The notes beneath the pieces are model-generated. The model was not told the origin of the DNA, made no database searches, and saw nothing but the letters and a program-made list of their open reading frames with translations. Shown here one piece after another: positions 46,301 to 55,700 of a DNA stretch of 64,000 bases. The stretch is from Streptomyces violaceusniger Tu 4113 (GTDB lineage Bacteria; Actinomycetota; Actinomycetes; Streptomycetales; Streptomycetaceae), in NCBI RefSeq assembly GCF_000147815.2, contig NC_015957.1, positions 9,114,001 through 9,178,000 on the forward strand. Reading direction: 5' to 3'. A program made the position numbers and the translations under genes. The stretch's first letter is position 1, and each line of letters starts with the position of its first letter.

Positions 46301-47401
46301 GCCGTCGGGCCGGTCCTGGCCGTAGGTGGCGAGCAGCGCCTGGGCCTCGATGGGGTCGCCGAGGGCGGTGCCGGTGCCATGGGCCTCGACGGCGTCGACC
46401 TGGTCGGGGCTGAGGCGGGCGTTGGCCAGCGCCTGGAGGATGACGCGCTGCTGCGAGGGGCCGTTGGGCGAGGTGAGGCCGTTGCTGGCGCCGTCCTGGT
46501 TGACGGCGGAGCCGCGCACCACGGCGAGGACCGGGTGGCCCTTGCGCTGGGCGTCCGACAGCCGCTCGACGAGCAGCATGCCGACGCCCTCGCCCAGGCA
46601 GAAGCCGTCGGCCTCCGGGGCGAAGGGCTTGGAGCGGCCGTCGAGGGCCAGTCCGCGCATCTTGCTGTAGTCGACGAAGACGCCGGGCGCGCACATCAGG
46701 GTCGCGCCGCCCGCGAGCGCGAGCGAGCATTCGCCGTTGCGCAGGGCCTGGACGGCAAGGTGGAGCGCCACCAGCGAGGAGGAGCAGGCGGTGTCGACGG
46801 TGACGGCCGGGCCTTCGAAACCGAAGGTGTAGGAAAGGCGGCCGGAGGCGACGCTCGCGGCGTTACCGGTGCCGAAATAGCCCTCGAAGTTCTCGTTGGA
46901 ACTGAGGATCGCGCCCAGGTAATCGTGATTGCTGGTGCCGACGAAGACGCCGATCTGCCGGCCGCGCACCGCGACCGGGTCGATTCCGGCCCGCTCGAAC
47001 GCCTCCCAGGACGTCTCCAGCAGCATCCGCTGCTGCGGGTCCATGCCGAGCGCTTCTCGCGGACTGATGCCGAACAGCGACGGGTCGAAATCGGCTATGC
47101 CGTCGACGAATCCACCCTCGTGCACATAGCTGGTGCCGGGGTGGTCCGGGTCCGGGTGGTACATCGTGTCGACATTCCACCCACGGTCCAGCGGGAACTC
47201 GCTGACCGCGTCGACGCCCTCGCTGACGATGCGCCACAGGTCCTCGGGCGACGAGACGCCCCCGGGATAACGGCAGCCGATCCCCACGATCGCGATGGGG
47301 TCGTGGTTCTTCGCCTCGGCCTCTTGCAGGCGGAGGCGAGTCTGGTGCAGATCCGCCGTTACCAGCTTGAGGTAGTCCCGCAGCGTCTCTTCATTCGCCA
47401 T
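31745..47401 (-). CDS. three-module type I PKS (modules E, F, G)
   Basis: A 5,218-residue protein with an N-terminal docking helix, KS-AT-KR-ACP, KS-AT-DH-KR-ACP, KS-AT-DH-KR-ACP and a C-terminal docking tail ([10 protein letters not shown]). All three ATs are of malonyl type (GHSIGEL, HAFHS). KS cysteines are 206, 1772 and 3531; AT serines 661, 2224 and 3979; ACP serines 1540, 3298 and 5094. Module E should leave a hydroxyl and modules F and G an alkene each. With the four DH-KR modules of the downstream gene, F and G would begin a run of six alkenes. The start ATG at 47401 lacks a good Shine-Dalgarno sequence. This is the only complete gene here preceded by a real intergenic region (261 bp) with promoter-like elements, so it may head its own transcript. 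The DH-KR linker of module G contains a 15-bp tandem repeat. Confidence 0.95.
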   Translation of the reverse strand: MANEETLRDYLKLVTADLHQTRLRLQEAEAKNHDPIAIVGIGCRYPGGVSSPEDLWRIVSEGVDAVSEFPLDRGWNVDTMYHPDPDHPGTSYVHEGGFVDGIADFDPSLFGISPREALGMDPQQRMLLETSWEAFERAGIDPVAVRGRQIGVFVGTSNHDYLGAILSSNENFEGYFGTGNAASVASGRLSYTFGFEGPAVTVDTACSSSLVALHLAVQALRNGECSLALAGGATLMCAPGVFVDYSKMRGLALDGRSKPFAPEADGFCLGEGVGMLLVERLSDAQRKGHPVLAVVRGSAVNQDGASNGLTSPNGPSQQRVILQALANARLSPDQVDAVEAHGTGTALGDPIEAQALLATYGQDRPDGKPLLIGSIKSNIGHAQAGAGVGGVIKMVMAMRHGVLPKTLHLTEPTPHVDWTAGDVELLTATTEWPQDPEGATPRRAGVSSFGMSGTNVHTILEEPPALAAPAQSGEPEPERAEVPLVPVVLSGKDEQALRAQALRLRTHLTARPGHRLADLGYSQAVTRAALDRRAVVLAADHDELLAGLDALAEGRHHPELAEGLAAEGKVAFLFTGQGSQRLGMGRELYETYPVFAEALDAVCAQLDRFLDRPLKDVLFGDDAATLDRTGFTQPALFAVEVALFRLVESWGLRPDFLAGHSIGELTAAHVAGVLSLTHASALVAARSQLMQQLPAGGAMIAVQASEDEVTPLLTERVSIAALNGPTSVVIAGDEDAALEIAASFEAQGRKTKRLTVSHAFHSPHMDGMLENFRQVAERLTYEAPKIPIVSNLTGAIVSADEITTPDFWVRHVREAVRFLDGVRRLEDHGVTTFVELGPDGVLSAMAQECVTGGRNRTFAFLPALRSGRPEARTLGHALAQAQVRGVPVDWATYYAGTGARRVELPTYAFQRQRYWPANPFSYGPDPAEAEAAAPAVADARFWEVVHSEDLAALVDALGLDGDQPLSEVLPVLSAWRRRSHVDTTVDGWRYRITWTPLPQTPDKPLTGTWLVVTPEGRAEDPWVAESLRLLAERGVTVHEIAVDGTTADRAALAERIRTALTQDPARETGGAPHVDGVLSLLGLDERPHDRHPSLTAGLAGTLTLVQALGDAEVDAPLWAATRGAVSVGRSDRLTSPDQAQIWGLGRTAALEHPERWGGLIDLPATADDRALGRLADILAGPEGISGEDHVAIRPQGIHVRRLARAPHHETTGDGWSTHGTALITGGTGALGGHVGRWLVAHGAQHILLTSRRGPDAPGAAELRDELTALGAQVTIAACDVADRDALAGLLATVPADLPLTTVVHAAGVLDDGVLDAQTPRRMAEVLRAKADAARHLHELTRGLDLSAFVLFSSMAATFGAAGQANYVAANAYLDALAEQRRGEGLPATSMAWGAWADGGMATDELVAERLRQSGLPALAPEPATAALGAALDLDETFSLVVDIEWDRFAPGLSGHRPNPLLAELSEARRAIEAARTATGGPAIPGQPTSLAQRLTDAGTDEERDQIALDFVRTQVAVVLGHPGPDSVEPSRAFRDLGFDSLTAVEIRNLLSTLTGLKLPATIIFDYPTPIALADHLQAELIGSRPAVTGASSVGVALDDDPIAIVGMSCRFPGGVRSPEELWRLLASGQDAVVDFPADRGWDLETLYDPEGTGEHTSYVREGGFLADAAEFDPVFFGISPREALAMDPQQRLLLETSWEAFERAGIDPTTLRGRQVGVFAGTNGQDYLPVILSAPDGSEGFMGTGNAASVMSGRVSYALGLEGPAVTVDTACSSSLVALHWAIQALRAGECSLALAGGVTVMSTPGSFVDFSRQRGLAEDGRIKAFAAGADGTGWGEGVGMLLVERLSDARKNGHPVLAVVRGSAINQDGASNGLTAPNGPSQQRVIRQALAGAGLSASEVDAVEAHGTGTKLGDPIEAQALLATYGQERDADQPLWLGSIKSNFGHTQAAAGVAGVMKMVLAIEHGLLPQTLNVDEPTPHVDWSAGAVSLLTEAREWPETGRPRRAAVSSFGISGTNAHTIIEQAPAYADETDDPAPAAAPRSGVPAAWVLSAKSPEGLRDQAVRLRAHLDERPGLDLTDVAFTLATRRTAFEERAALVAEDRHGLLSGLAALAEGRTAAGLVQDAVAGGKVAFLFTGQGSQRLGMGRELYDTFPVFADALDEVCAHLDAHLERPLRDVLFGEDAEALDRTGFTQPALFAVEVALFRLVEAWGLKADFLSGHSIGELAAAHVAGVFSLADAAKLVAARGRLMQALPAGGAMIAVQASEDEVLPLLTERVSIAALNGPTSVVIAGDEDAAAEIAAGFEAQGRKTKRLTVSHAFHSPRMDGMLDAFREVAQGLTYEAPRIPIVSNLTGNVVSTQEITSPDFWVRHVREAVRFLDGVRTLEAQDVTTYVELGPDGVLTAMAQDCVTGEDAAFAAVLRKDRPEAEALLSAVARAHVRGAAVDWAAYYARTGAAQVELPTYAFQRQRYWPKVSSLFLGDVAAVGMGEAGHPLLGASAELPDADGMLFTGRLALSTHPWLAGHTILDTVLLPGTAFVELAIRAGDQVGCDYLEELTLEAPLVLPAQGGVQLRLSVGAADETGRRPLSLHSRLESLPAEEPWTRHAAGVLASGGRPEASFELTAWPPADAAEVELDGRYEGLLDIGFAYGPAFQGLRKAWQRGGEVFAEVALDEDTAEEAAAFGLHPALLDAALHAIGLAGLGNTGGEGRLPFAWTGVSLYASGASALRVRLAPAGAEGVRLEIADTTGAPVAAVETLGLRPVSAEQLRSARTSYHKSLFHLEWTTPSGLADAAGAEVPADGRWAVLGADPLGLGATAYGDLATLADAVAAGTAPAPEYVVVSPSAETGEQVARAAHRAAAAALDAVQRWLDEERFGDAPLVVATRGAVAVEADEPVADLAGAAVWGLLRSAQSENPGRFVLVDTDGRDESLRALPAALASDEPQVAIRAGAVSVPRLARVAVEPERDDARGLDPEGTVLVTGASGSLGGLVARHLVAERGVRQLLLVSRRGDQAPGAAELGAELAELGASVAWAACDVADRDALAATLATVPAEHPLTAVVHTAGVLDDGVIGSLTPERVDHVMRPKVDAAWNLHELTRELDLTAFVLFSSSSGVFGGPGQGNYAAANVFLDALAQHRAAQGLPATALAWGLWAGAGMGSTLDEADITRMRRAGLPPLPVAEGLALLDTALTVREASLVPMRVDIAALRTLASSGAVSPLFRGLVRIPARRAVDAVAAGGETGLAGRLTGLSEPEQERLLLDLVRGQVATVLGYAGAETIGSGRAFKELGFDSLTAVELRNQLNTVTGLRLPATLIFDYPDPQVLARHLRTELVGTRTPAVHTPVPVVAATDDEPIAIVAMSCRYPGGVTTPEELWQLLAAGEDGISRFPDNRGWDLEALYDPDPETQGTSYAREGGFLHDAADFDPAFFGISPREALAMDPQQRLLLETSWEAFERAGIDPLSVRGSRTGVFAGVMYHDYGSRLHAVPNEVEGYLGTGSSSSVVSGRVAYTFGLEGPAVTVDTACSSSLVALHLAAQALRQGECSLALAGGVTVMFTPGTFIDFSRQRGLARDGRCKSFAAAADGTGWGEGAGMLLLERLSDARRNGHEVLAIVRGSAVNQDGASNGLTAPNGPSQQRVIRQALANARLTTGEVDVVEAHGTGTTLGDPIEAQALLATYGQERDAERPLWLGSVKSNLGHTQAASGVAGIIKMVLSMRHGVLPRTLHVDEPSPHVDWSAGAVSLLTEQLEWPETGRPRRAAVSSFGISGTNAHAIIEQPPAPEASEPAPEPEALPYVPVLLSARTEDGVRAQARRLRSRIAAEPRAALTDLGFSLATTRAALEHRVALVAEGHDDALGALDALARGDHPAQALRGVATEGKVAFLFTGQGSQRLGMGRELYRTFPRFAQALDEVCAHLDGHLERPLRDVLFGDDAEALDRTGFTQPALFAIEVALFRLVEAWGLKADYVSGHSIGELAAAHVAGVFSLADASVLVAARGRLMQELPAGGAMIALQASEDEVAPLLTDRVSIAALNGPNSVVIAGDEDAATQIAADFEARGRKTKRLTVSHAFHSPHMDPMLADFRKLAACLTYNAPKIPLVSCLTGTVVSADEIRLPEFWVRHVRESVRFADGVRTLRDRGVTTFVELGPDGVLSAMGEDCLAETETGTGTEGEAGTDAVFVPTLRSGRPEAQALATALSHAHVRGAVPDWAAVYAGRGARRVELPTYAFQRQRYWLDVGISVEDVISAGLDTADHPLLGAAVELPDTGGFVFTGRLSLLTHPWLADHAVMDTVLLPGTAFVELALRAGHEAGCDTVEELTLQAPLVLPEQGAVQLRLELAAADETGRRSLTLHSRREDVPAGEPWIRHATGFLAPGEQATDAERLDLGVWPPADATALATEEFYEGAAAAGLGYGPVFQGLHTAWRRGDELFAEIRLPQGFEPEAAAYGVHPALLDAALHTLGLDPEGEENEGARLPFAWTGVRLYAEGAASLRVRLRPGADGVSLHLADGTGAAVATIDGLVLRPLSTEQLDASRAAHHESLFRPEWTALTTSTTDIPLGERWVTLGAATGFPATGTPATGSTATGTPATGFTVAGERLDDYADLAALATSLDGGASAPDVVVAPLTATGGAASLPAAARAVARNTLDLVQNWLADQRFADTRLVLVTRGAVAAAPGEDIADLAHTTAWGLVKSAQSENPGRFVLVDLDGTDASQRALPSVLATDEPQLALRSGTGHAYRLARVPARPETPEPTGLGDPDGTVLLSGATGALGGLFARHLVAERGVRRLLLVSRRGGEAPGAAELAAELGEMGAEATWAACDTADRDALAATLSAIPAAHPLTAVVHTAGVLDDGVISSLTGERIDTVLRPKVDAAWNLHELTRELDLAAFVLFSSAAGAFGSSGQGNYAAANTFLDALAQHRHAQGLPASSLAWGLWAAADGMAGSLDASDVTRISRGGFAALPQDEGLALFDLSGTLPEAVLVPIRIDTGALRGQAAAGLLPPLLRGLVRTPVRRSADTGTTGAGALADSGAGSLAERLSGLSETERDRELLEVVRSHVAAVLGYATPDDVDAGRGFLDLGFDSLTAVDLRNRLGAAAGLRLPVTLIFDYPTPTALAGYLREELGLDGAASAAGHPPVHAELDKLEAILATIAPDDIDRPGITTRLRDLLSKWNETQSATDSTAEDREIQSATADEIFDLLDDELGLS
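33605..33679. repeat. 15-bp tandem repeat in the module G DH-KR linker
   Basis: Five consecutive 15-bp units of the form GCCGGTGGCCGNNNN, encoding [20 protein letters not shown] and FTVAG. The period is a multiple of three, so unit gain or loss keeps the frame. It lies in a linker, where length change is likely tolerated. Confidence 0.85.
37334..42610 (-). other. module F: KS-AT(malonyl)-DH-KR-ACP
   Basis: KS starts at residue 1598 with Cys1772; AT Ser2224; DH His2528 in [11 protein letters not shown] and Asp2695 in DAALH; KR Ser3116 and Tyr3129; ACP Ser3298 ([19 protein letters not shown]). Active sites are complete for alkene formation. KR and ACP closely match truncated module A at the right edge, and part of the KS closely matches module C, both in the 52704-64000 gene. 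Confidence 0.87.
41701..42180. repeat. near-identical KS block, copy in module F
   Basis: Matches 57440-57919 (module C, another gene) at an offset of 15,739 bp, with a more variable interval near 41840-41910. It encodes the KS centre around [20 protein letters not shown], a variant (HWAIQ) seen only in these two modules. Confidence 0.72.
42611..47401 (-). other. module E: KS-AT(malonyl)-KR-ACP
   Basis: KS Cys206 ([28 protein letters not shown]); AT Ser661 in [13 protein letters not shown] with TGGTGALG near residue 1222, LDD, Ser1353 and Tyr1366; ACP Ser1540. The KR structural half begins [11 protein letters not shown] and there is no DH, so a beta-hydroxyl is expected. Its KS is the most divergent in the gene ([18 protein letters not shown] in place of the usual FSRQRGL). 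Confidence 0.87.
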
Positions 47402-47503
47402 TTACGCAATCCAATTACGGCAGACGGCATCGGAAATGCTCCACAGATCCTCAACAGGGGAGCCGGTAACCAACAACCAAATCAGTCGACTTCTCGCTGA
47501 GAG

Positions 47504-47531
47504 GCTATATGCGAACTAACCCTCACAACAA
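47504..47531 (-). promoter_or_regulatory. candidate promoter P1 for the three-module PKS gene
   Basis: On the minus strand, TTGTTG (47526-47531) is followed after 16 bases by TATAGC (47504-47509). Transcription would start about 95 bases before the ATG at 47401. Three (A)GGGGG-type direct repeats with their A at 47557, 47547 and 47536, 10-11 bp apart, sit immediately upstream of the -35 element, where an activator would bind. Both elements are imperfect matches to the consensus. Confidence 0.4.
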
Positions 47532-47539
47532 CCCCTAGA

Positions 47540-47583
47540 TGCCCCCTATGACCCCCTGGAGACCCAAGGAGCGATAGGGGGCA
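47540..47583. repeat. inverted repeat in the PKS intergenic region
   Basis: Perfect 10-bp arms TGCCCCCTAT (47540-47549) and ATAGGGGGCA (47574-47583), separated by 24 bp. The left arm overlaps the G-run direct repeats upstream of candidate promoter P1. It could be an operator. It could also be a weak attenuator, but it lacks a T-run and has a long loop, so I favour an operator. Confidence 0.5.
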
Positions 47584-47619
47584 ACCGGTATTCGGCAACT
47601 CTATTGAAGGGTAGGGAAA

Positions 47620-47648
47620 ATCCTGGCCGACATCGAGAACGACGTCAA
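47620..47648 (-). promoter_or_regulatory. candidate promoter P2 for the three-module PKS gene
   Basis: On the minus strand, TTGACG (47643-47648) is followed after 17 bases by CAGGAT (47620-47625), a good fit to the vegetative promoter pattern of Streptomyces. It starts 15 bases past the TAA stop of the single-module PKS. A transcript from it would include the inverted repeat at 47540-47583 in its leader. Confidence 0.4.
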
Positions 47649-47662
47649 TAGCAGAATTCCTG

Positions 47663-50600
47663 TTACGCCCTTCCGAGACCCTTGTTGATGAATGCGAAGA
47701 GCTCTTCGTCACTGGCCGACTGGAGCTGCTCGGCGTCGACCGTTTCCTTCGCCGGGCGCTCCGGCGCCGCCGTGGTGGCGGGTTCGGCGGTGACCGCCGT
47801 GCCGTCCGACTGGTTCCACTTCGCCATCAACGACTGCAGGCGCATGGTGATCCGGGCCCGGGTGATGTTGTCGGGCGCGGTGCCGGTGAGCGCGGTCTCC
47901 AGCTTGTCGAGTTCTTCGAGCACCGCGGTGCCGTCGGCCGCCTCGTCGGGCGCGATCCCGGCCCGCAGATAGGCGGCCACGGCGGCCGGGGTCGGGTGGT
48001 CGAAGATCAGGCTCGGCGGCAGCTTCAGCCCGCTCGCGGCGCCGAGCCGGTTGCGGAGTTCGACGGCGGTCAGCGAGTCGAAGCCCAGCTCCTTGAAGGC
48101 CCGGCCCGCCTCGATCGCCTGGGCGCCGGAGTGGCCGAGCACGGCGGCCACCGCGCTGCGCACCAGATCCAGCAGCACCCGCTCCCGCTCGGTCTCCGGC
48201 AGCGCCGCGAGCTGCCCGGCCAGGGCCGCCCCGGCGGCCGCGCCGCCGCCGTCGGCCTCGGCGGTGGCCATCTCCTCGACGACCTCGCGGGCCTCGGGCA
48301 GGTCGTGCAGCAGTGGACGCGACCGGTCGGCGGTGAAGGCGAGGGTGAAGCGCCGCCAGTCCATGTCGATGACGGTCAGCGCGGTCTCGTCCCGGTCCAG
48401 CGCGTGCTGGAGGGTGGCGGTGGCCGGTTCCGGCGCCATCTCGTTGATGCCGTGGCGGCGCATCCGGTCGCCGACGGCGCCGTCCACCGTGCCGCCGTCG
48501 CCCCACGGGCCGAAGGTGAGCGTGGTGGCGGGCAGTCCGTCAGCGCGGCGCTGTTCGGCGAAGGAGTGCAGGAAGGCGTTGCCGGGCGCCTGGTTGCCCT
48601 GGCCGGGTGCGCCGAAGGTGGCGGAGAAGTGCGAGCAGAGCACGAACGCGGTCAGGTCCAGGTCCCGGGTGAGCTCGTGCAGATGGCGCGTGGCGTCCAC
48701 CTTGAGCCGCAGCACCCGCTCGACCTGATCCGGGGTCAGCCCCTCGATCACGCCGTCCTCGATGACCGCGGCGGTGTGCACGACGGCCGTCAGCGGCTGG
48801 CCGGCCGGGATGGCCGCGAGGGTCTCGGCGAGCGCGGCACGGTCGGTCACATCGCAGGCGGCGAGGGTGACCTTGGCGCCGAGCTCGGTCAGCTCGGCCT
48901 CCAGCCCGACCGCCCCGGGGGCGTCCGGGCCCCTGAGGCTCGCCAGCACCAGGTGGTCGGCGCCGTTACGGGCCAGCCACCGGGCGACCTGCGCGCCGAG
49001 CCGTCCCGTACCGCCGGTGACCAGCGTGGTGCCGGTCGGCTTCCAGGACCGTACGGCGGAGGTGTCGGCCAGCGGGGCGCGCACCAGGCGGGGCCCGAAG
49101 ACGCCGGTGGCGCGGATCGCGGCCTGGTCGTCGTCGCCGTCGGAGGCGAGGAGGCCCACCAGCCGGGTCAGGGCGCGCTCGTCGGGCGTGGCGGGCAGGT
49201 CGATCAGACCGCCCCAGCGCTCCAGGTGCTCCAGCGCGGCCACCCGGCCAAGACCCCAGACGAGCGCCTGCTCGGGGGCGGCCGGCCGGTCCGTGCCGCC
49301 GACGGAGACGGCGCCGTGCGTCAGGCACCACAGCGGGGCGCCGATTCCGGCGTCGCCGAGGGCCTGGATCAGCGCGAGCTGGGCGGCGGTTCCGGCGGGC
49401 AGCGAGGCGTGCCCGGGGCGCGCGCCCTCGGCCGGGGCCAGCAGCGAGACGACCCCGGCGAACGAGCCGCCGTCGGCTTCGGCGAGTGCGGTGCGCAGCC
49501 GCTCGGCCAGTTCGTCCCGGCCAACGGTGCCGGTGTCCACGGCGATCCGCCGTACGTCGGCGCCACGTTCGGCGAGCACACCGGCCACGGCCTCGGTCCA
49601 GCTGTCCTCGGCGGCCGGGGCGACGACGAGCCAGCCGCCGGACAGCCGCGCGGACCGCTCCTCGGCGAGCGGCTTCCACGTCACGCGGTAGCGCCAGCCG
49701 TCCACCGTGGACTGCTCACGGGCCTGCTTGCGCCAGGTGGCCAGGGCGGGCAGCACGGCGCTCATCGGCTGATCGCCGTCGACCGTCAGCTCGGTGGCCA
49801 GGGTCTGCCAGTCCTCGGCCTCCACGGCGGCCCAGAACTTCGCCTCCACGGGGTCGTGCCCCCTCTCCCCGGCGGCCCGCTCGGGCGCGGCCTCGGGCCA
49901 GTAGCGCTGCTGCTGGAAGGCGTACGTGGGCAGCTCGATACGGCGGGCGCCGGTGCCGTCGAACACGGCCTCCCAGTCGACGCTCACCCCGCGCGACCAC
50001 GCCTCGCCGACCGAGGCCCAGAAGCGGTCCTGTCCGCCCTCGTCACGGCGCAGCGACCCGATCGCGGCCGCGTCCACACCGGCGTCCTCGGCCGTCTCCT
50101 GCACTCCCATCGTCAGCACGGGGTGGGCGCTGGATTCGATGAACACCCCGAAGCCCTCGTCCAGCAACCGCCGGACCGCGCCCTCCAGCTCAACCGTGCG
50201 ACGCAGGTTGGTGAACCAGTACTCGGCGTCCAGCTCGGAACCCTCGGCCCACTCCCCCGTCACCGTGGACAGGAACGGCACCTGGGCGCTCTTCGGCTGT
50301 ACGGGGGCCAGCAGCTCCAGCAGCTCCTCGCGGAGCAGCTCGACCTGGGCGGAGTGCGAGGCGTAGTCCACCGGCACCCGGCGCGCCCGCACCTCATCGG
50401 CCTCGCAGGACGCCAGCAGCTCGTCCAGCGCGGTCGGCTCACCGGAGACGACCACCGAGGACGGCCCGTTGACCGCCGCGATGGAGACGCGCTCCTCGCC
50501 CCAGGGCTCGATGCGCTCGCGCACGTCCGCCACCGGCAGCGCCACCGACACCATGCCGCCCTTGCCCGCCAGCACCCGGCCGATCGCCTGGCTGCGCAGC

Positions 50601-52639
50601 GCCACCACACGCGCCGCGTCCTTCAGCGACAGAATCCCCGCCACATACGCGGCGGCGATCTCGCCCTGCGAGTGGCCGATCACCGCGGCCGGAACGACCC
50701 CCAGCGAACGCCACAGCTCGGCGAGGGACACCATCACCGCGAACAGCACCGGCTGGACCACATCCACCCGGTCCAGCGACGGCGCGCCCTCGGCGCCGCG
50801 CAGCACATCCACCAGCGACCAGTCGGTGAACTCCGCGAGCGCCGCGGCGCACTCCTCGATATGGGCCGCGAAGACGGGCGAGGCGTCCATCAGCCCCACG
50901 CCCATCCGCACCCACTGGGACCCCTGCCCGGGGAAGACGAACGCCGTCTGCCCGGCGACCACCGTGCCCCGCTCCACACCGGCCGCCATGCCACCGTCGG
51001 CGAGGGCGTTCAGCCCGGCCATCAGCTCCTCGCGGTCCCGGCCCTGGACCACGCCGCGGTGGTCCAGCGCGGAGCGGGTGGTGGCCAGCGACAGGCCGAT
51101 GTCCACCGGGCGCAGCGCCGGTTCGTCGTGGAGCCGGTCCAGCAGCCGCCGCGCCTGGGCGCGCAGCGCCGCCTCGCTCTTGCCGGAGAGCACCCACGGC
51201 AGCACACCCGGCTGCTTGGACACCAGCTCCACCGGGCCCGGCTCCTCGGCGGGGGCCTGCTCGATGATGGTGTGCGCGTTGGTGCCGCTGAAGCCGAAGG
51301 AGGAGATGGCCGCACGGCGCGGGCGGCCGGTCTCGGGCCACGGCGTGGCCGACCTGACCAGCGCGACCTTGCCCGCCGCCCAGTCGATGTGCGGGGACGG
51401 CTCGGCGATGTGCAGCGACTCGGGCACCACCCCGTGCTCCATCGCCAGCACCATCTTCATCACCCCGGCGATGCCCGCGGCGCCCTGGGTGTGGCCGATG
51501 TTGGACTTCACCGATCCGAGCAGCAGGGGCAGTTCCTCGGGCCGCTCCTGGCCGTAGGTGGCCAGCAGCGCCTGCGCCTCGATCGGGTCGCCCAGCGAGG
51601 TGCCCGTGCCATGCGCCTCGACGACGTCCACATCGCCGCCGGACAGCCGGGCGTTGGCCAGCGCCTGCTGGATGACGCGCCGCTGGGAAGGGCCGTTGGG
51701 CGCGGTCAGGCCGTTGGACGCGCCGTCCTGGTTGACGGCGGAGCCGCGCACCACGGCCAGCACCTTGTGGCCCCGGCGACGGGCCTCCGAGAGCCGCTCC
51801 AGCAGCAGGACGCCCACGCCCTCGGCCGGGCCGAAGCCGTCGGCGTCCGCCGCGAACGCCCTGCAGCGGCCGTCCTGCGACAGCCCGCGCTGGCGGCTGA
51901 ACTCGATGAACAGACCGGGGGTGGACATCACATGGACGCCGCCCGCCAGGGCGAGCGAGCATTCGCCCAGCCGCAGCGACTGGACGGCCAGGTGCAGCGC
52001 CACCAGCGACGCCGAGCAGGCCGTGTCCACCGTGACGGCCGGGCCCTCGAGACCGAAGACGTAGGAGAGCCGGCCGGAGACGACACTGCCGGCGTTGCCC
52101 GTGCCGAGGTGTCCGCCGAAGTCGTCCTCGGCGTCGAGCGCCACCGACAGATAGTCGGAGGCGTTCATGCCCGCGAAGACACCGGTCCGGCTGCCGCGCA
52201 GGGACGCGGGGTCGATCCCGGCCCGCTCGAACGCCTCCCAGGACGTCTCCAGCAGCAGCCGCTGCTGCGGGTCCATCGCCATGGCCTCACGCGGCGAGAT
52301 CCCGAAGAACGCCGCGTCGAACCGGGTGGCATCGCCCAGGAACCCGCCCTCGCGGGTGTAGGTGGTGTCCGGGGTGTCCGGGTCCGGGTCGAACAGGTTC
52401 CCCAGGTCCCAGCCGCGGTCGGCCGGGAACTCCGTCTGCGCCTCACCGCCGGAGGCCATGAGCTGCCACAGCTCCTCGGGGGTGCGCACACCCCCGGGAA
52501 AGCGGCAGCTCATGCCCACGATGGCGATCGGCTCATGGGCCTGGTCGTCGACCTCCTGCAGCCGCCGGTGGGCGGCGGTGAGGTCGGTGGTGACCTTCTT
52601 CAGATATTCGCGGAGCTTGGCTTCGTTCGCAGTCGCCAT
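47663..52639 (-). CDS. single-module type I PKS, methylmalonyl-specific, with a dead ketoreductase (module D)
   Basis: A 1,658-residue protein: docking helix (1-34), KS (Cys208 in DTACSAS), AT (Ser657 in GHSQGE with YASH, methylmalonyl type), KR, ACP (Ser1522) and a long C-terminal docking tail ([11 protein letters not shown], then FAFINKGLG). It should add one methylmalonyl unit. The KR keeps the nucleotide-binding pattern (TGGTGRLG near residue 1207) but has His1337 where catalytic Ser belongs, Gln1350 where Tyr belongs, and IED in place of LDD. Reduction is therefore not expected, and a beta-ketone with an alpha-methyl should be passed on. The start ATG has AGGTGA six bases upstream. The gene starts 64 bp after the upstream PKS and ends in TAA, followed by the largest intergenic gap in the window. 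Confidence 0.95.
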   Translation of the reverse strand: MATANEAKLREYLKKVTTDLTAAHRRLQEVDDQAHEPIAIVGMSCRFPGGVRTPEELWQLMASGGEAQTEFPADRGWDLGNLFDPDPDTPDTTYTREGGFLGDATRFDAAFFGISPREAMAMDPQQRLLLETSWEAFERAGIDPASLRGSRTGVFAGMNASDYLSVALDAEDDFGGHLGTGNAGSVVSGRLSYVFGLEGPAVTVDTACSASLVALHLAVQSLRLGECSLALAGGVHVMSTPGLFIEFSRQRGLSQDGRCRAFAADADGFGPAEGVGVLLLERLSEARRRGHKVLAVVRGSAVNQDGASNGLTAPNGPSQRRVIQQALANARLSGGDVDVVEAHGTGTSLGDPIEAQALLATYGQERPEELPLLLGSVKSNIGHTQGAAGIAGVMKMVLAMEHGVVPESLHIAEPSPHIDWAAGKVALVRSATPWPETGRPRRAAISSFGFSGTNAHTIIEQAPAEEPGPVELVSKQPGVLPWVLSGKSEAALRAQARRLLDRLHDEPALRPVDIGLSLATTRSALDHRGVVQGRDREELMAGLNALADGGMAAGVERGTVVAGQTAFVFPGQGSQWVRMGVGLMDASPVFAAHIEECAAALAEFTDWSLVDVLRGAEGAPSLDRVDVVQPVLFAVMVSLAELWRSLGVVPAAVIGHSQGEIAAAYVAGILSLKDAARVVALRSQAIGRVLAGKGGMVSVALPVADVRERIEPWGEERVSIAAVNGPSSVVVSGEPTALDELLASCEADEVRARRVPVDYASHSAQVELLREELLELLAPVQPKSAQVPFLSTVTGEWAEGSELDAEYWFTNLRRTVELEGAVRRLLDEGFGVFIESSAHPVLTMGVQETAEDAGVDAAAIGSLRRDEGGQDRFWASVGEAWSRGVSVDWEAVFDGTGARRIELPTYAFQQQRYWPEAAPERAAGERGHDPVEAKFWAAVEAEDWQTLATELTVDGDQPMSAVLPALATWRKQAREQSTVDGWRYRVTWKPLAEERSARLSGGWLVVAPAAEDSWTEAVAGVLAERGADVRRIAVDTGTVGRDELAERLRTALAEADGGSFAGVVSLLAPAEGARPGHASLPAGTAAQLALIQALGDAGIGAPLWCLTHGAVSVGGTDRPAAPEQALVWGLGRVAALEHLERWGGLIDLPATPDERALTRLVGLLASDGDDDQAAIRATGVFGPRLVRAPLADTSAVRSWKPTGTTLVTGGTGRLGAQVARWLARNGADHLVLASLRGPDAPGAVGLEAELTELGAKVTLAACDVTDRAALAETLAAIPAGQPLTAVVHTAAVIEDGVIEGLTPDQVERVLRLKVDATRHLHELTRDLDLTAFVLCSHFSATFGAPGQGNQAPGNAFLHSFAEQRRADGLPATTLTFGPWGDGGTVDGAVGDRMRRHGINEMAPEPATATLQHALDRDETALTVIDMDWRRFTLAFTADRSRPLLHDLPEAREVVEEMATAEADGGGAAAGAALAGQLAALPETERERVLLDLVRSAVAAVLGHSGAQAIEAGRAFKELGFDSLTAVELRNRLGAASGLKLPPSLIFDHPTPAAVAAYLRAGIAPDEAADGTAVLEELDKLETALTGTAPDNITRARITMRLQSLMAKWNQSDGTAVTAEPATTAAPERPAKETVDAEQLQSASDEELFAFINKGLGRA
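48470..49030 (-). other. inactive ketoreductase domain of module D
   Basis: Three independent losses are visible: IED for LDD (about residues 1294-1296), His1337 for Ser ([13 protein letters not shown]) and Gln1350 for Tyr (GNQAPGN). The flanking sequence is otherwise very close to the intact KR of module L (HTAAV-x-[43 protein letters not shown]). The fold and the C-terminal FGPWGDGG region are retained, as in structural or epimerase-only (C-type) KRs. Lack of ketoreduction is a confident inference; epimerase activity is only possible. Confidence 0.9.
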
Positions 52640-52645
52640 GGACGT

Positions 52646-52651
52646 TCACCT
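52646..52651 (-). promoter_or_regulatory. ribosome binding site of the single-module PKS
   Basis: AGGTGA on the minus strand, six bases before the ATG at 52639. The remaining 52640-52703 gap shows no terminator. Confidence 0.6.
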
Positions 52652-52703
52652 ATTCGCAATGCTCTGGTTCGTCGGGGGGTTCGGATGGGTGTGCTGCCGC
52701 GCT

Positions 52704-55700
52704 TCAGCCGTTGCCGAACCTCTTGTCGATGAAGTCGAAGAGGTCGTCGTCACTGACCTCTTCGAACGCGTCCGCCTCGGCGTCCGCCCCGGCGTCGTCC
52801 GCGGTGCGACGCACGTCGTTCCACTTCGCGAGCAGCGTCTGGAGGCGCACCGCGATGTTCGCATGCGCGGCCTCGTCCTCCGTCACCGATGCCAGATCCT
52901 CCGGCGTCAGCGAGGACAGGCTGTTCTCCAGCCGCTCCAGTTCCTCCAGTACGGACACTCCGGGGCCGTCGGCCTCCGGCGCCACTTCCTGACGCAGATG
53001 CCGCGCGAGCGCCACCGGTGTCGGGTAGTCGTAGACCAGCGTGGCCGTCAGCCGCAGCCCGGTGGCCGCGTTCAGCCGGTTCCGCAGTTCCACGGCCGTC
53101 AGCGAGTCGAAGCCCAGCTCCTTGAACGCCTGCTCGGCGCCCACCTGGTCCTTCGAGGCGTAGCCCAGCACGGCCGCCACCTGACGGCGGACCAGGTCCA
53201 GCGCGGTCAACTGCTGCTGGGCCTCCGACTGTCCGGCCAGCCGCTGAGCCAGCGTGCCGTCCCCGGTGTCCGCCACCGCCTCCGGGGCGGCGGGGCCGCC
53301 GGTCGCGGCGCGGCGCACGGGCGTGCGCACCAGGCCGCGGTAGAGCGGCAGCAGCTCCCCGGTGGCGGCGGCGGCGCGCAGCGTCGCCATCTCCAGCCGT
53401 ACGGGCACGAGTACCGCCTCGTCGGCCACGGCGTGGGCCGCGTCGAACAGGGCGAGCCCCTCCTCGGCGGACAGCGGCAGCACCCCGCCGCGCGCCGCCC
53501 GCTGCTGGTCGGCCTCGCCGAGCCGGCCGCCCATGCCCCGCTCCTCGGCCCACATGCCCCACACCAGGGACAGTGCGGTACGGCCGGTGGCGCGGCGGTG
53601 GCCGGCGAGGGCGTCCAGGAAGACGTTCGCCGCCGCGTAGCCACCCTGACCCGCGCCGCCCAGCGTGCCGGCCGCGGCCGAGAAGAGCACGAAGGCGGAC
53701 AGGTCCAGCTCGCGGGTCAGCTCGTGCAGGTTGACCGCCGCGTCGACCTTGGGCCGCAGCGCCGTGTCCACCCGCTCGGGCGTCAGCATGTCGATGACAC
53801 CGTCGTCGAGGACGCCCGCGGTGTGTACCACGGCCGTCAGCGGACGGTCGGCCGGAATCGTGGCCAGCAGCCCGGCCAGCGCCTCCCGGTCGGCCGCGTC
53901 GCATGCGGCGACGGTGGCCTCTGCGCCCAACTCGCCAAGTTCCGCGACCAGTTCGGCCATACCGTCGGCGGCGGGGCCGCTGCGGCTGGTCAGCAGCAGA
54001 TGGCGGACGCCGTAGGCGGTGGCCAGATGGCGGGCGAACAGCCTGCCCAGACCGCCGGTGGCGCCGGTGATCAGCACCGTGCCGTCCGGGTCGATGGCCT
54101 TGCCGGTGGGCCCGGTGGCCGTGCGGGTCGGGTCGGTGGCCGTGCCGGTCGGGTCGATGGCCTTCTTCCCCGACGTCTCGGCTGCCTGGGGCGTCTCGAC
54201 CCTGGCCAGGCGCGGCGCGTACGCCGCCCCGGCGCGCAGCGCCAGCTCGGGCTCGCCCGAGTCCAGCGCCGCCGCGAGCGCCGGGTAGGACACCTCGCCG
54301 TCCACGTCCAGCAGCACGAACTGGCCCGGGTTCTCCGTCTGCGCCGAGCGCAGCAGACCCCACACCGGCGCGTGCACCAGGTCCGACACCGCCGGGTCAG
54401 CGGCGGCCGCGACCGCGCCACGCGTGACCACCACCAGCCGGGCCGAGCCGGGCCGGCCGCCGTTCAGCCACTCCTGGAGCAGGCCCAGGACGCGGTGGGT
54501 GGCCGTGTGCGCACCGGCGGCGAGGCCGCCCTCGGCGCCCGGCTCCGGCGGGAACGGCACCAGCACGGTGTCCGGCGCGGCCTCGCCCGCCTCGACCGCC
54601 GCGTTCAGCGAGACGAGGTCGTCGTGGACCGTGGCGCGGAACCCGGCCGTCTCCAAGGCCACGCTCAGCTTGAGCTCATCGCCGCCGATGACGGCGAAGC
54701 CCGCCGACGCGGTCTGCGAGGACGCCGTTGAGGGCTCCTTCGAGGGTGCCGCCACCGGTGCCCAGTCGATGCGGAACAGCGACTCATGGCGGTCGGAGGC
54801 GGTCGCACCGGCGATCCGGTCCACCTCCAGCGCCCCGGTCTCCAGCGCGTCGACCGACGCGACGAGCGCACCCGTCTCATCGGCCGCCACCATCGACACC
54901 GCGCCGTCCTCGGTCAGCGCCAGCCGTACGCGCAGCGCCTCGGCGCCGACCGCGTACAGGCTCACCCCGCGCCAGGAGCGCGCCACCGCGGCACCGCCCG
55001 CGCCCAGCGCGAGCGGCTGCAGCGCACCGTCCAGCAGGGCCGGGTGCAGGGCGAAGCGGGCGGCCTCGGGCTGCCGCTCCGCCGCGACCCGGACCTCGGC
55101 GAACAACTCCTCGCCACGCCGCCAGACGCGGCGCAGGCCCTGGAACGCGGGACCGTGCAGCAGCCCGGCGCGCGCCATGCTCGCGTACAGCTCGTCGGTG
55201 TCGACCGCTTCCGCGTCGGCGGGCGGCCACACGGACAGCGCCTCGGCACCGCCACCCGCCAGGGCCTCACCCGCCGGGGCAGCGCCCGCCAGGGCCTCGC
55301 CCGAGGCGAGCACACCGGCGGCGTGCCGGGTCCACGGCCGGTCGGCCTCCGCGCGCTCGTCCCGCGCGTACACGCCCAGCGGGCGACGCCCGTCGGTGTC
55401 CGGCTCGCCGACCGACACCCGCAGCCGCACCCCGCCGCGCTCCGGCAGGATCAGCGGCTCGTCCAGGGTCAGCTCCTCCAGCAGCGCACAGCCCACATGG
55501 TCCCCGGCCCGCACCGCCAGCTCCACGAACGCGGAGCCCGGCAGCACGGCCGTGTCCGCGACCGTGTGGTCCGCCAGCCACGTGTGCGAGGCGAGCGACA
55601 GCCGCCCGGAGAACACATAGGCGTCCGCGTCGGGCAGTTCCACCGCCGCGCCCAGCAGCGGGTGATCCGCCGAGCCGAGCCCCGCCGAGGCGACCTCGTC

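Noticed and set aside
52704..52790. A thioesterase or release domain at a gene end
   Set aside because: All complete gene ends are docking tails ([12 protein letters not shown] helix, then F-x-F/L-I/L-D/N). No GxSxG thioesterase motif was seen after any ACP.
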